DNA of 64,000 bases from Pyronema omphalodes. Taxonomy: Eukaryota > Ascomycota > Pezizomycetes > Pezizales > Pyronemataceae. How positions within the stretch are numbered: position 1 is the first letter of the stretch; each line of letters begins with the position of its first letter. Location of the stretch: the NCBI GenBank assembly GCA_024516155.1, contig JAJJXM010000004.1:372001-436000 (forward strand), in the 5' to 3' direction. A model generated the notes under the pieces. That model did no database searches, was not told where the DNA came from, and saw nothing but the letters and a program-made list of their open reading frames with translations. The translations under genes and the position numbers were made by a program. Positions 12,009 through 21,865 of this stretch are shown piece by piece.

Positions 12009-13055
12009 TTAAATCTCCTCGGGCTTCTTGTAAACATAACCCTCGCCAGGGCTGGCCCACTCATAATCCTTCCATGTCTTTCCAATCTTCTCAATTACTA
12101 GGTCTCCCAATTCTTTGATCTCATTCAAGACTTCCGGCTTTCCTTCCATAACCTCATTCCAAACCTCGCTGAGTTCCTCCAACTCCTTCTCACTACTACA
12201 TCCTGCTACACTCACACCCCGCTTCTTATCACCATCCTGTACACCAACAACAGCACCATTCCTTCCCCAATCCTCTATCGTCCATCTCAAAGCAACCTTC
12301 TCCAATCTCTCACCCTTTTCCTTCACAGTATCTGCCGCGTCCTTACAAGCCTGTCTCAATCCCTCTGGAGCAGGGTGAAAGTCACCCATTGCTCCTACCG
12401 GTACACCCTGCTGTCTTAACAACCCCATTCCAAGCGGACTAGCATTCTGCACCACCTTCACACCGGCCTTCACGAACCTTTCCACCACATCACCAAGCTT
12501 CGTGCTCTGCAAAGTATAGTTCGCATAGCTCATAACCGAATCCAACGGCTCCTTAGTATCCCTCAAAATCCTCTCTGCATACTCCGCCAAAAGACCCACC
12601 GGGTATCCCGAAATACCAACAAACCTAATCTTCCCCTGATCCCTGAGTTCCCGCAGGGTCGTAACAGCCGCCAAAACATCCTCATAGGTAACAAACTCCA
12701 CATCATGCGCAAACACCAAATCCAAATATTCCGTCTTCAATCGTTCTAAAGACCTATCAATAGATTTCCGAACCCACGCAGGAGTATAATTAAACTCCTC
12801 CGCGGCGATACGTCCACACTTGGTGGTAAGGAAGTAGCTCTCCCGCTTAGCCCCCGAGTTGGCAAGTGCTTGTCCTAGGATGATTTCAGAGGGTCCGTAG
12901 TAGGGCGATGTATCGAAGGCGTGAATGCCAAGTTCGAAGGCTTTCTTGATGATTCCGTCTGCGCCCAGGTTCTCGGGGTTGTGATTGTATTGGTGGTTGA
13001 AGGTGGCGGTTCCGAGGACAAGAGGCGGAAGAACGGTATCGATAGTTGTGGCCAT
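12009..13055 (-). CDS. ARA2: Aldo/keto reductase, D-arabinose 1-dehydrogenase (NAD+) type
   Basis: Predicted to oxidise D-arabinose to D-arabinono-1,4-lactone in the cytosol, the step before D-erythroascorbate synthesis. The single-exon frame encodes 348 residues, close to yeast Ara2 (about 335). The aldo/keto-reductase barrel begins PPLVLGTATFNHQY. The catalytic tetrad is visible: Asp and Tyr in DTSPYYG, Lys in TTKCGR and His in FAHDVE. KIRFVGISGYP and VVQNASPLGMGLL match conserved segments of this subfamily, and the late cofactor region reads VGVQDGDKKRGVSVAG. The start is the first ATG of the frame, in a good context (GCCATGG on the opposite strand). Substrate is inferred from the family; a related galactose dehydrogenase-like activity cannot be excluded. 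No functional link to its neighbours is apparent. Confidence 0.9.
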   Translation of the reverse strand: MATTIDTVLPPLVLGTATFNHQYNHNPENLGADGIIKKAFELGIHAFDTSPYYGPSEIILGQALANSGAKRESYFLTTKCGRIAAEEFNYTPAWVRKSIDRSLERLKTEYLDLVFAHDVEFVTYEDVLAAVTTLRELRDQGKIRFVGISGYPVGLLAEYAERILRDTKEPLDSVMSYANYTLQSTKLGDVVERFVKAGVKVVQNASPLGMGLLRQQGVPVGAMGDFHPAPEGLRQACKDAADTVKEKGERLEKVALRWTIEDWGRNGAVVGVQDGDKKRGVSVAGCSSEKELEELSEVWNEVMEGKPEVLNEIKELGDLVIEKIGKTWKDYEWASPGEGYVYKKPEEI

Positions 13056-14344
13056 GGCTGCTTATTGTGGGTTTGGTATGCAGTGAATTGTGAAGCGAAT
13101 AATGATGCGAATTGATGATGCGGATCGTTGGATTCAAGGGCTTGGAGATGATGGATTTGTTGCTAACGTTAGTGAGAAGCTTGTTAGCGGGATGAGGGGT
13201 TGCGACGCTATTTACACGTCATCGCGGGGTTCGCATGCAAGCCTGATTACTAGCGTGGTTTGATGGCGTCTTGAAATATCACTCGACGTATTATATCCCT
13301 GAAGGTTATCTTTTTGCCATTCAGCAGTATATGAATGCGTTTCATCATTGCTGGTATCAATATAAGTCTCTCTTACTTCACGATTATGAATATTTTCCTA
13401 ATTTCTCAAAAATATATAGAAAAAAATAAATAGTTCACAAATCCGATACTAACGTAGAAGAATGGGGAAAGGGAATCTGTGAAATATAATTCATATGTAG
13501 TGTAAGTGGGAGTTGGCTAACTTCTATCAATTATGATAGCATAAAATGTACATTATGGACGGTTAATCATCACAGGGATTACATTGAAAGCCACGGAACC
13601 TTTCTAAATACTAATGACAAGTTTTGCAACTAACGAACTACTATTACCACTTGATGCTACAATCTCGGGTGTCACCATTGAAACTTGAACCTCCGATCAA
13701 GTCGATGCTGGTGGCTGGGGTATTCTTCAACCATGTAATCATACCAAGGTACAGAGTTTTCTGTGCAGGAAAACTGGTGCATCAGGCGACAAAGAAAGAT
13801 TACCGGAGTTTCGGAACTCCAATGTATGATTTTCCGATTTGATGCGATAGTACGGAGACAATTGACTTTATGATTTTTGGGAATCTTTCTGCCAAGTCAC
13901 TGTTCTGGGCGGCAGAGAGCAATATGACGGCGGGGCAGCATGGTTGAAGCTATAACCAATGTAATCTTCTCCACCATTTCAACCAGCCAAATGCCTCTTT
14001 CCACCGTTAGAAGATTCAAAGTATCTATTGAATAAAGCATGAAGAGCCCTCTATTACTTAAGGCCATTCTTAACACCTTTGAAGGACCACATAAGCACTC
14101 AGAATCATGGTTACGGTGAGTCGGTGACGACTCATTCAAATTATGGTTCATTGTACAATTAGTATCAATCAGTACTATTGTATGATAACTGCGATATGCA
14201 AGATGTGTTTCAATTTTCACACGATGGACGCGAAAATGGACTTCTGAGTTTACAAAACCAAAATTGCTTTATTACGAAACTTATCTATCGGACTAGCACT
14301 CGATGATGATTGAATATATAACAGAAGAATTTAAAACATAAAAG
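13056..14344. other. Intergenic region between the aldo/keto reductase and the retroelement relic
   Basis: No gene was recognised. The first few hundred bases form the upstream region of the minus-strand aldo/keto reductase. The end holds a ~100-bp segment (14191-14297) with a diverged second copy at 15216-15312. Confidence 0.5.
14191..14297. repeat. Diverged direct repeat, copy 1
   Basis: Begins GCGATATGC, continues through CACACGA, ATGGACTTCT and TTTACAAAAC, and ends GACTAGC. The same blocks occur in the same order at 15216-15312. The two copies bracket the RNase H relic. Confidence 0.55.
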
Positions 14345-14947
14345 CTAGGTAATTGTTAAGTGACACAGAAACATAATGTGAACGAATAAAAGAACAAAGC
14401 AAAAACGAAAGTAAGAAGGAAAGAAAGAAGGAGAAATGAGATAAAAAGACGGAAGTGACGAAGAAACAACCCTCCCACTTTCTCGACTGCTGAAAGAAAG
14501 ACTCGGATTTGTGTGTGTCCCGGTACCCATGAGATTGTTATTTCAGTGTTGAATTTTATCAGGGTTTTTGTAATTGCATGAATGCTTCGGGCCATATCTT
14601 GGCCGGGTCCCCTTTGGAGGTGTCTTATTCTACGGATCGCTGACTGGTTGTCACTAAAGATATAGATGTGGCGATTAGATGCCTTGTGACATGTGTCGCT
14701 TGATGAATGATGCAGTCTTCTTGAGCCCTTCAAATATTGCCCAAAGTTCAGCATCATAGACTTCACTAGTTCCTCCCATTGGTATCATGGTTTTAATTGT
14801 TTGCGGGAGTCCATGAGAGATGTAGTATCCAGCACCTGTTTGATCTTCCATCGATGAGACATCAGTGTAAATAATTATATTGTCTTCTTTCTGGGATGCT
14901 GAGTGATTGCCAGCATCTGGGGCTGATGGTTCTTTTGGCAGAGACAT
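14345..14947 (-). pseudogene. Decayed non-LTR retrotransposon fragment, RNase H domain
   Basis: Two overlapping minus-strand frames together encode a recognisable RNase HI domain of the kind carried by fungal LINE elements (Tad/I-like). The upstream frame (from 14947) has IIIYTDVSSMEDQTGAGYY and then VYDAELWAIFEGLKK, supplying the first catalytic Asp and Glu. The downstream frame has YIFSDNQSAIRRIRHLQRGP (third acidic residue) and later ITISWVPGHTQI. The domain therefore changes frame near 14690-14720, and the expected ending after WVPGH (a GNE.AD motif) is missing, replaced by purine-rich sequence. No reverse transcriptase or endonuclease domain was seen upstream. This is a dead fragment; the LINE assignment is from motif pattern only. 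Confidence 0.8.
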
Positions 14948-15215
14948 TACTATATATTCCGCCCATTCGCACTCAATCTTTGTACTGCCTGTACTGCAGC
15001 AGTCATATCACCCTGTTGTATCATATCTCGTCCCATTCCTTGGAGGACAGAAAACAAAAAATGTTGAGTAAGGCGTGTTAGGACGTTAAGCACGAAATAT
15101 GAAGTAATAAAAAAACAAAAACGAAAAAAAAAAAAAAAAGAAAAAAAAACATCCGCGCTCACAGTTAGATTCTAGTTGTGCGGATGGTGTTGACTGGTGC
15201 CAACGCAAGCTAAAT

Positions 15216-15312
15216 GCGATATGCGGTAGGCCTTTGATCACACACGACCGACACGAATGGACTTCTTCATTTACAAAACTAAAAGCAAATCATTACCTGG
15301 CAATTGACTAGC
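15216..15312. repeat. Diverged direct repeat, copy 2
   Basis: Same orientation as 14191-14297, sharing the ordered blocks GCGATATGC, CACACGA, ATGGACTTCT, TTTACAAAAC and GACTAGC, with small indels between them. Confidence 0.55.
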
Positions 15313-15666
15313 CGTTCTAGACAAAAGGCATTGGTTAGCGAATCGGAGTCAAATATCCCTCTTATACAGACTTTGAAGAACGTTTGCCGTTGCATACCAT
15401 GGTATCACCTGGTTGTTAACATGTCTAGATAGCGCTGTTAATATCGCTGATTTCATTGCACATCACCACTCGGTGTAAAGACCATCCCACGATGCCTGGA
15501 GGCGGTCATGTATGATGTGTCCGGATGGGGAGCCGTGGTCGGTTTATTTATCTATTGATATACCGCTGAACGAGACATGGAAGTCCTATGTAGGATAAAC
15601 GAAAGTCGTTTCAGTCCCGTGATTAGGGATTGAGGGTTTTTTGTTTCCCAGGGGAGTGGATGGCGT

Positions 15667-15683
15667 GGGGGGGGGGGGGGGGG
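15667..15683. repeat. G17 homopolymer
   Basis: Seventeen consecutive G residues. The length is likely imprecise in any assembly. Confidence 0.85.
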
Positions 15684-16834
15684 TCAGGCATGTCGGTATA
15701 GACTCAGATTCGGGATTCTGCTGTATCTAGTGGTCAGTCTATCATCTTCTCATCGTCTATTCCGCCAGTCATACCTATGCTTGACTTTGATTCCAGCAAA
15801 TTCTCCTCGATCTCTCGGGTGCGTCTGAGAGGTCCAGTCTTGTCATGACCAGATGATGATTGAACCATGATGCACTAATAACTTCGGGAAGCAGCAGTGA
15901 GGATTGGAAAAACGGGGGAGATGGAGCAGGAAACTATTATGTTGACGGAAGGAATGGGGGGTCGAAGGTAGAAGGGAGAGGAGGTGATTAAGTTTGAATT
16001 GCGGTAACGTGGAGGTGGAAAAGATCTTAGGGCTCGAGGAGCGGACCCCCGCCAGACGCAGACCACAAGTAAACGCCAGCCTAGTGATGCACGTATACAC
16101 TGATCTTGATCCAATTGACGGCGACGCAATCAGGAGCTTAAACATAAAACGGCCAAGATACATCAGAAACAGCATTCAGTAATATACAGCTCGAGATCCA
16201 TAATGTATCAACAGCAAAAACTGCGCAGTTGATGCTTCATGACCACCAGCGACATACATTTTAGTTGAACGAATTTATCTTTTCAGAGTTGGATGATGCG
16301 CAGAGCTCCTGTGCACTATCAATGTGGTACTTTATCGGCAAAATTTAAATTATTCGTGCGGCGATATGTGGCAGGACGTGGCGCATGAAATTGACCGAAA
16401 GTTGACCCTCATCAAGTATGGCGGCGAATGACTTTGACCGACACCGACTACAACCCTGCAGCGCAATCTACTGTATATGACAGTAGTTTAGGGCTCAATA
16501 TATTCTGTAGTTTGAATCAATGAGACAATTTTGATTATTCATATATAGGTTTCAATCTTGAACTTTTGATGCAATTCTTGAGCTTTCATTTGTGTTTCAT
16601 ATACTGCCTTGATTATGCGGCTTATTAACTCAGTTTGAGTACGAAGAACTACATCCATCAAGTACCCCTTTGGTTCTTGTCCGCTATCACAATTACGATA
16701 CCATATACAGCCTCCATTTTCCCACCTCCTCTTCACTGAAAGACAAAATCATTATCTCATGATACAAAAGCAAAAAAGTACAAGTAAACTTATCGTTGAC
16801 TCCGTACATCATAGAAGGTAAACATCTCTCAATC

Positions 16835-17779
16835 CTAATCCCTAGTGATCTTCTCGACGTGCCTTACTGCGCGTGCCGTATCACGCCATATCACGCTTTT
16901 ATGTGACCCATTCCCCGGCCCTCCTCTCCCATCTTTTACACTGGGTCCCCTTCTATCATCATGGGACCCAGAAGGAAGATTATCACACCAACAAATATTA
17001 CCCAAGCTACTGTTCCCCCGGCACTCACAGTCCCCGACGTGATTCTGGCCATTAATCGTCTCATCTCCTGCTGAATTCGTCGATGATGGTGTCCTAAGCC
17101 CGTGGTAGGGTCGAACGCCACCACGTATTCCACCATGTCTAGATCTAGTGCTTGGGGTACTAGCAGGAGGCTGAGAACGTCCTGAAGCGGTGCTGGGGTT
17201 GTAGACTGAGGCGTGACGGATTCGTCTAGTGGATATTTGAGATGTGTTGGGGGATCTTTGAGTGAAGATACTGAAAACTTCGGCAGGAATGTAGACGGAT
17301 AGGGATGAGGGCTGAGAATAATTGCCGCTGGCAACGGAAGGAGTGCGATGGGGTTGACTGATTGGAGGTGGCATGGAGGGAGCTGTCCTGAGAGTTGGGA
17401 AGACTGCGGTTGATGCTGTTAAGGCGGATACTACAGCCGTAGTTCCATGCGGTGCAGCTGATACAATCGTTGATGCTGTTTCTCTGCCTGGTCCGATGAC
17501 TGATCCATTGCTTGCATAAGAATTGACTGCATTCACTTCGTTTCCTAGATGTCCATTATCTCCATTCGCCCCGGTCATATCATTAGCCCCACTTCTCGTA
17601 TGTCTTTGGATCCCAGTTTCTGCGTTACTGGTATTTGCATTTGCTCTATTTCCAGAAGTAGTGCCAGTAGTGCCATTTACACCATTGTAGTTTCTTTCTC
17701 GAATACTCTCAGCAGCCCCATTCGAAAACAAAACGTCGTCCCCCTCGAAGTCGGATCCGGTAGTCAAAGTCCCCGGCAT
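16835..17779 (-). CDS. Orphan Ser/Thr/Asn-rich protein
   Basis: Not recognised. The unspliced frame encodes 314 residues rich in Ser, Thr, Asn, Gly and Arg, with no predicted signal peptide or catalytic motif. A small Cys cluster (CECRGNSSLGNICWCDN) lies near residues 249-265. The N-terminal half has many Asn-Gly/Thr-Gly pairs; the middle is Pro/Ser/Arg-rich and likely disordered. An alternative model uses a strong GTGAGT donor at 17028-17023 joined in phase to a pyrimidine-rich CAG acceptor at 16738-16736. This would replace the last ~64 residues with a 65-residue helical C-terminus (exon 16735-16539, containing VVLRTQTELISRIIKAVYE) and give 315 residues. The 293-nt intron would be long for this window and its branch site is weak, so I keep the unspliced frame as primary. 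Coding status is moderate. Confidence 0.5.
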   Translation of the reverse strand: MPGTLTTGSDFEGDDVLFSNGAAESIRERNYNGVNGTTGTTSGNRANANTSNAETGIQRHTRSGANDMTGANGDNGHLGNEVNAVNSYASNGSVIGPGRETASTIVSAAPHGTTAVVSALTASTAVFPTLRTAPSMPPPISQPHRTPSVASGNYSQPSSLSVYIPAEVFSIFTQRSPNTSQISTRRIRHASVYNPSTASGRSQPPASTPSTRSRHGGIRGGVRPYHGLRTPSSTNSAGDETINGQNHVGDCECRGNSSLGNICWCDNLPSGSHDDRRGPSVKDGRGGPGNGSHKSVIWRDTARAVRHVEKITRD

Positions 17780-19103
17780 ACTTAATAGCAGAAAATTCTA
17801 AAGAGAGGCGAAGATATCCGTCTTGTTGAGATGTTGTTTCGAGTGAGATAAGCGAGATTACCGCAGTATAATAGCTACCACTTCATGCCCTCTTGATAGT
17901 TCTTTCCAAGTTTCAGCCACTAAAAGATTGTGCAAGTAAGAATGGCGCTAACTCTGGTTGTCTATTTTCCAAACACCGTACTAGCAGGTGTGAAAATTGC
18001 CCGCCCAGTGTTATGGAATGTTCTGCGGGAGGGAACAAGCCAGGAGGTTGGTTGTATTTTTGTGGGAGAAGAGTAACATCTCTTCATATTTCAGCGGGGT
18101 TCTGTGACATCTTGCTAATTTATCTGATAGGACTAAATTATCTTACGGATTATGCCAAATTGATAGATGCTTTTTCCATGCCGCACAAGCCTGTATTTAT
18201 TATGGGCTTTGAATTAAATCGCCTTAGCGAGTTAACTACTGACCTTTTGAATAAAAAAAAGATATGGTTTGCAAAATTTGGTCCACTATGGGTGTAGTCA
18301 GCTCCGCAAAACTTATATATGAACGTTGCTGGCTCTTAAGGGCCGAGTCCTGGCCAAAATCATCAAGCTTGACTCATATCAAATACACGTCTCGTGCCTA
18401 TGTGTCTCAATGTCTGGGATGCACTTGAAGTCAAGTTTTTACTTTATAAAGACGCCAAAATGAAACATTTAAATTCTATCGATCCGCATAGAACGTAGAA
18501 GTCTACTATCTCCACTAAGTCTAGCTAATTCTTTCAGTCAAGGATAAAGGTGAGTTATCATGGTAAAGCAGCGGAGAAAGATGGATAACAGATATTTGTA
18601 ATAAAATGTGAGAGAGTAAAGAAATAAATTTTTGTTGGTCGAGAAACGCATAAACTGTTGTATACGGAGAAAATAATCAATGACTATTAGCTACAACGCT
18701 CAAAATCGGCTGGCCATATCCCATTGTGATATCGTGATACCCAATCATGTAGTTTTGTGAGAGTTATATTGAAAAATTCTTTACAAGGCTTTGGATAGCA
18801 AGCATTCTACATGTTCATGCGCGGAATTAATGAAATCGGAAAGGGCAAAGTAGAGCTCATGGCACCAATGTGTAGCAAGATGTGAGCGATTCTATGGGTT
18901 GCATACATAATGATGTCTGCGCTTCTAGTGATGTTAGTAGTTATTGAACGAGGTATTAACACTAATGAATCGTTGACATCATACTCTCGATGTAGAGACT
19001 TCGGTCATCGATTTGGAAAAAGGCAATAGAACTGAACACTTATTCGCTTCAGTCAGTTAGTTAGGAGATATAAAGTGCAACAGGAATATACAAGAAAAAT
19101 ACC
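17780..19103. other. Intergenic region, no gene seen
   Basis: Holds the upstream region of the minus-strand orphan gene and the 3' flank of the first Roadblock-like gene. The longest plus-strand frame (about 17893-18297) lacks an ATG start and resembles no protein I know. Confidence 0.5.
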
Positions 19104-19607
19104 TCAAAATCTCTCTTCAACCAGAACCTTGGCTACCTTCGCCGCACACGCTTCGACCTTGCGGCTTGCTACCCGCGCATCTGCCATCTTGCCCTCTGGT
19201 GCCACTACCGTTCCCACTACCGCCTCGGAAGATCCTTGACTTTCTGTATGCGCCGTGTGCATCACCGTCAATCCTTTCTTCGTCTCCAATGTGACTCTGA
19301 GAGGGGCTCCCAATCCCATCTTTAAAGCTAGTTCATGTGCTTCAAGAAAGGCACAGCTCAGCTTCTCAAGCGAGGCGGACTGTTGCTGGTTCCCCGCGGT
19401 TGTAATTATTTCATTTCCCTTGCTGTCGCTGATGTGGGCGACGAGAGGTGGCTCCACAACGGTGGGGAAGTGTTCTGTAATCGAGACTCTGGAATTTTCA
19501 TCCCGTGCGTTGGAAATGTGGTGAGCGACGGTTTGCGAAACACTCTGTGCTACCGGCGAGTTGTGCTGAAATAAGCTGAAGGCACGGTGGAATGAGCCTA
19601 AAAGCAT
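19104..19607 (-). CDS. Roadblock/LC7-like small protein, paralogue A
   Basis: A 167-residue single-exon frame. From about residue 40 it looks like the Roadblock/LC7 (LAMTOR2/MglB-like) fold: a first strand PLVAHISDSKGNEI, a helix ASLEKLSCAFLEAHELALKMGLG, strands PLRVTLETKKGLTVMHTA and AVVGTVVAPEGK, and a closing helix ARVASRKVEACAAKVAKVL. Roadblock proteins usually act as dimeric scaffolds for dynein light chains, small GTPases or TOR-pathway (Ragulator/EGO) complexes; which applies here is unknown. The first ~35 residues contain basic but almost no acidic residues (MLLGSFHRAFSLFQHN), a possible mitochondrial presequence or a fortuitous extension. A clear paralogue lies 1.9 kb away on the same strand. 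Family call is by pattern; coding status is strong because the duplicate conserves it. Confidence 0.75.
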   Translation of the reverse strand: MLLGSFHRAFSLFQHNSPVAQSVSQTVAHHISNARDENSRVSITEHFPTVVEPPLVAHISDSKGNEIITTAGNQQQSASLEKLSCAFLEAHELALKMGLGAPLRVTLETKKGLTVMHTAHTESQGSSEAVVGTVVAPEGKMADARVASRKVEACAAKVAKVLVEERF

Positions 19608-21472
19608 TTTTTGCTGAAGCGTTAAGGTACTTTTTGGTGACTGATTGCCTGTCTTGTGAACAGCTTCTCTTTAGACTCCTGGGGTGGGGGTTGGACTGAC
19701 GTTGGAGAGAATGAGTCGCTGTAGATGAAGTTGTGGAGGATGGAGTTAATGGGTTGTTCCTGAATGCACTCGGCACGCAGATGGTGGATAACGTATGTTT
19801 GTTAAAGCGCCATACTCACATTCGGCATACTCGACCCTCTCCTTTCTCCCCCCACAACAGGATCCTCCATCTCCACTCCATCTTCACAACCATCCTGACA
19901 TACAGCAACAATTACTTTCAATATGCCTCAACACTTCCATTCAAGACAAGTTTCTTTCTTTTCAATACTACCTCCGTAATCTGACCACTGATTCAGTGTG
20001 AAACTTAACCGATGGATGCTAGGGCTGTGCCCTAGATGTTACCCTCACATGATATCGTCCCCATCTTGGACTGCGGAAAGCATCACTGAAGTATAACAGG
20101 AGCTGACTAGGCTGAATTTCTTGAAATTTCACAGAGATTAAGTGTGCAGACTTATACTTTTATCGGCTTTCGAATGTGTTCTCCACCAACTCCATTCACG
20201 ATCCGTCGTCACTCATCCTACATCAACCTCTACACCACTCAACCACTGGCATTGGTCTTCGGTCAGCTCAATTCAAGACGTGTAATTACGGATGCCTCAA
20301 TTTGGCATAGAATTGTGAATATACACAAAGGCCAGACAGCACCGATTTCTCCGGTATGAGTCCTTTTGTACTCTACTACCCTTGGACTGGAATGAAAAGA
20401 TGGACTACTAGGACACCACGAACGATCAGTCCCAATTCCATGGGAAGTATTGCTCGTACACTAAGATCATATAAGCCCCTCCGTGTGCACTATTCTGTTC
20501 AAGAGCTTAAGTATGAGCAGGTACTGATGACTTGGATTAGCTCCTCAAACCAAATATATCCTTTACAGCATTCCTTTTGACATCTGAGATCACAAATCAA
20601 GCGATTCTACAATAGAGTCATCGGCATTGATTGTTTTGGCAGAGTCTTTACATTCACAACAGGTGATCCCATTTACTCTATGCAAGTGTTATATTAAGGC
20701 AAACCCCGCTGACTAAATTCAATCAAGCTGAACCAATTTTAGCACTGGATATCCACAAGGCTAACCCTTCGGTCTGTTTCAAAGCTGTCCAAATGTTGTC
20801 TGTCCATATAGACCCTTGCCGAGCCAATGAGCGGGCTTTGCCAAGCTGAATCGTCAGTTATTTTGGCGATCCTGGATAGTTCCAAGTGTAAGGTTCTAAG
20901 GAAAGATCGGTTTGGGTCATTCGTCACACCGAAGAACAGATTATGGGAATTTACTGGGTTCCCCCAAGCTCCTCTCTGACGCTCGGATCTTCTCATCTTT
21001 TTTTTTTTTTTTTTCAAAATTTTTTCTTCTCAAATTTACGGTCTATGTATATCTGACACAGAATTACTACGATACGACGTTTCCGCAAGCGTCTTATTGG
21101 GTTTTACAAGTGAGTGGTTTCATCGACCCTAGTTTCATATTCGGCACCATCCTCTAATGCCGTGTCAAGAATGTGCTTTCCCGAGTTGCGCTTGCATACG
21201 GCCCGCGTTCCTGCATAGTGCGTTGGAGCCTGCGGAACCCTTCACCTCGTTCATACTCCAGTCGACGTCAGTTCTTTCTGGAAGCGCATCTCGATGATGA
21301 AAAAAATACCAAACTTTTGTATTCCTAAGTTAAACCCATCGCCAAAAAGAAGACATGAAAAAAAAATCCCGCCGAAACTAAAAGTGTCCTAAAATGAACC
21401 TCTAGGTAAAATCCGAACAAAATGTCTATGACCCCAAAACTCCCTTGAAACGAAATAAACAACGGCTTGCGA
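19608..21472. other. Spacer between the two Roadblock-like paralogues
   Basis: No gene was recognised. Small frames on both strands lack similarity to anything known. A T-rich run occurs at about 20999-21014. The region includes the presumed promoter of paralogue A and the 3' end of paralogue B. Confidence 0.5.
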
Positions 21473-21865
21473 TTACCTCCGTCCCTCAGCCATAACCTTG
21501 GCTACTCTTTTTGCGCACTCTTCCACACCCCAGCTCGCCACTCGTGCCTCAGCCATCATCCCCTCAGGCGCCACAACTGTCCCTACAACCATCTCTCCGC
21601 TGTCGGCATCTCCCGTCTGTATCGCCACAGTTCCTTTCGCAGTCTGTATCGTCACTCTTAGTGGCATTCCAAGCCCCATCCGTGTTGCTGTGTCGTGTGC
21701 GCTGAGATACGCGTGGCTCAGCTGCTGAAGCGACGCTGTTTGCCGGCTGCTCTCAGAGGTAGAAAGGATCGCGTGTCCGGTGCTGTCGCTTATGTGTGCG
21801 ACAAGAGGAGAAGGAGCAAGGGAAGAGAAGTGAGTGGTGATTGAAGGTGCGCTGGATTCGCTCAT
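21473..21865 (-). CDS. Roadblock/LC7-like small protein, paralogue B
   Basis: 130 residues from the first in-frame ATG at 21865, in context CAAAATGAG. The open frame extends upstream to about 22018 but has no earlier ATG, so the short form is preferred. It aligns along its length with paralogue A, sharing PLVAHISDS, MGLG.PLRVT and VVGTVVAPEG. The layout is the Roadblock one: strand, helix ASLQQLSHAYLSAHDTATRM, strands PLRVTIQTAKGTVAIQTG and EMVVGTVVAPEG, final helix ARVASWGVEECAKRVAKVM. It lacks paralogue A's basic N-terminal extension. Length fits a single-domain Roadblock protein (about 100-130 residues). A role as a dimeric scaffold in GTPase or TOR signalling is inference only. An upstream non-coding exon cannot be excluded. 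Confidence 0.78.
   Translation of the reverse strand: MSESSAPSITTHFSSLAPSPLVAHISDSTGHAILSTSESSRQTASLQQLSHAYLSAHDTATRMGLGMPLRVTIQTAKGTVAIQTGDADSGEMVVGTVVAPEGMMAEARVASWGVEECAKRVAKVMAEGRR

Larger units (their letters stand above)
14948..16538. other. Intergenic region beside the retroelement relic
   Basis: Contains an A-rich tract (about 15106-15150), the second copy of the diverged direct repeat (15216-15312) and a G17 run (15667-15683). Short frames look non-coding. Further degraded element sequence is possible but not recognisable by eye. Confidence 0.5.

Noticed and set aside
17893..18297. 134-codon Cys-containing plus-strand frame
   Set aside because: No ATG start (opens at TTG), no signal peptide and no homology recognised.
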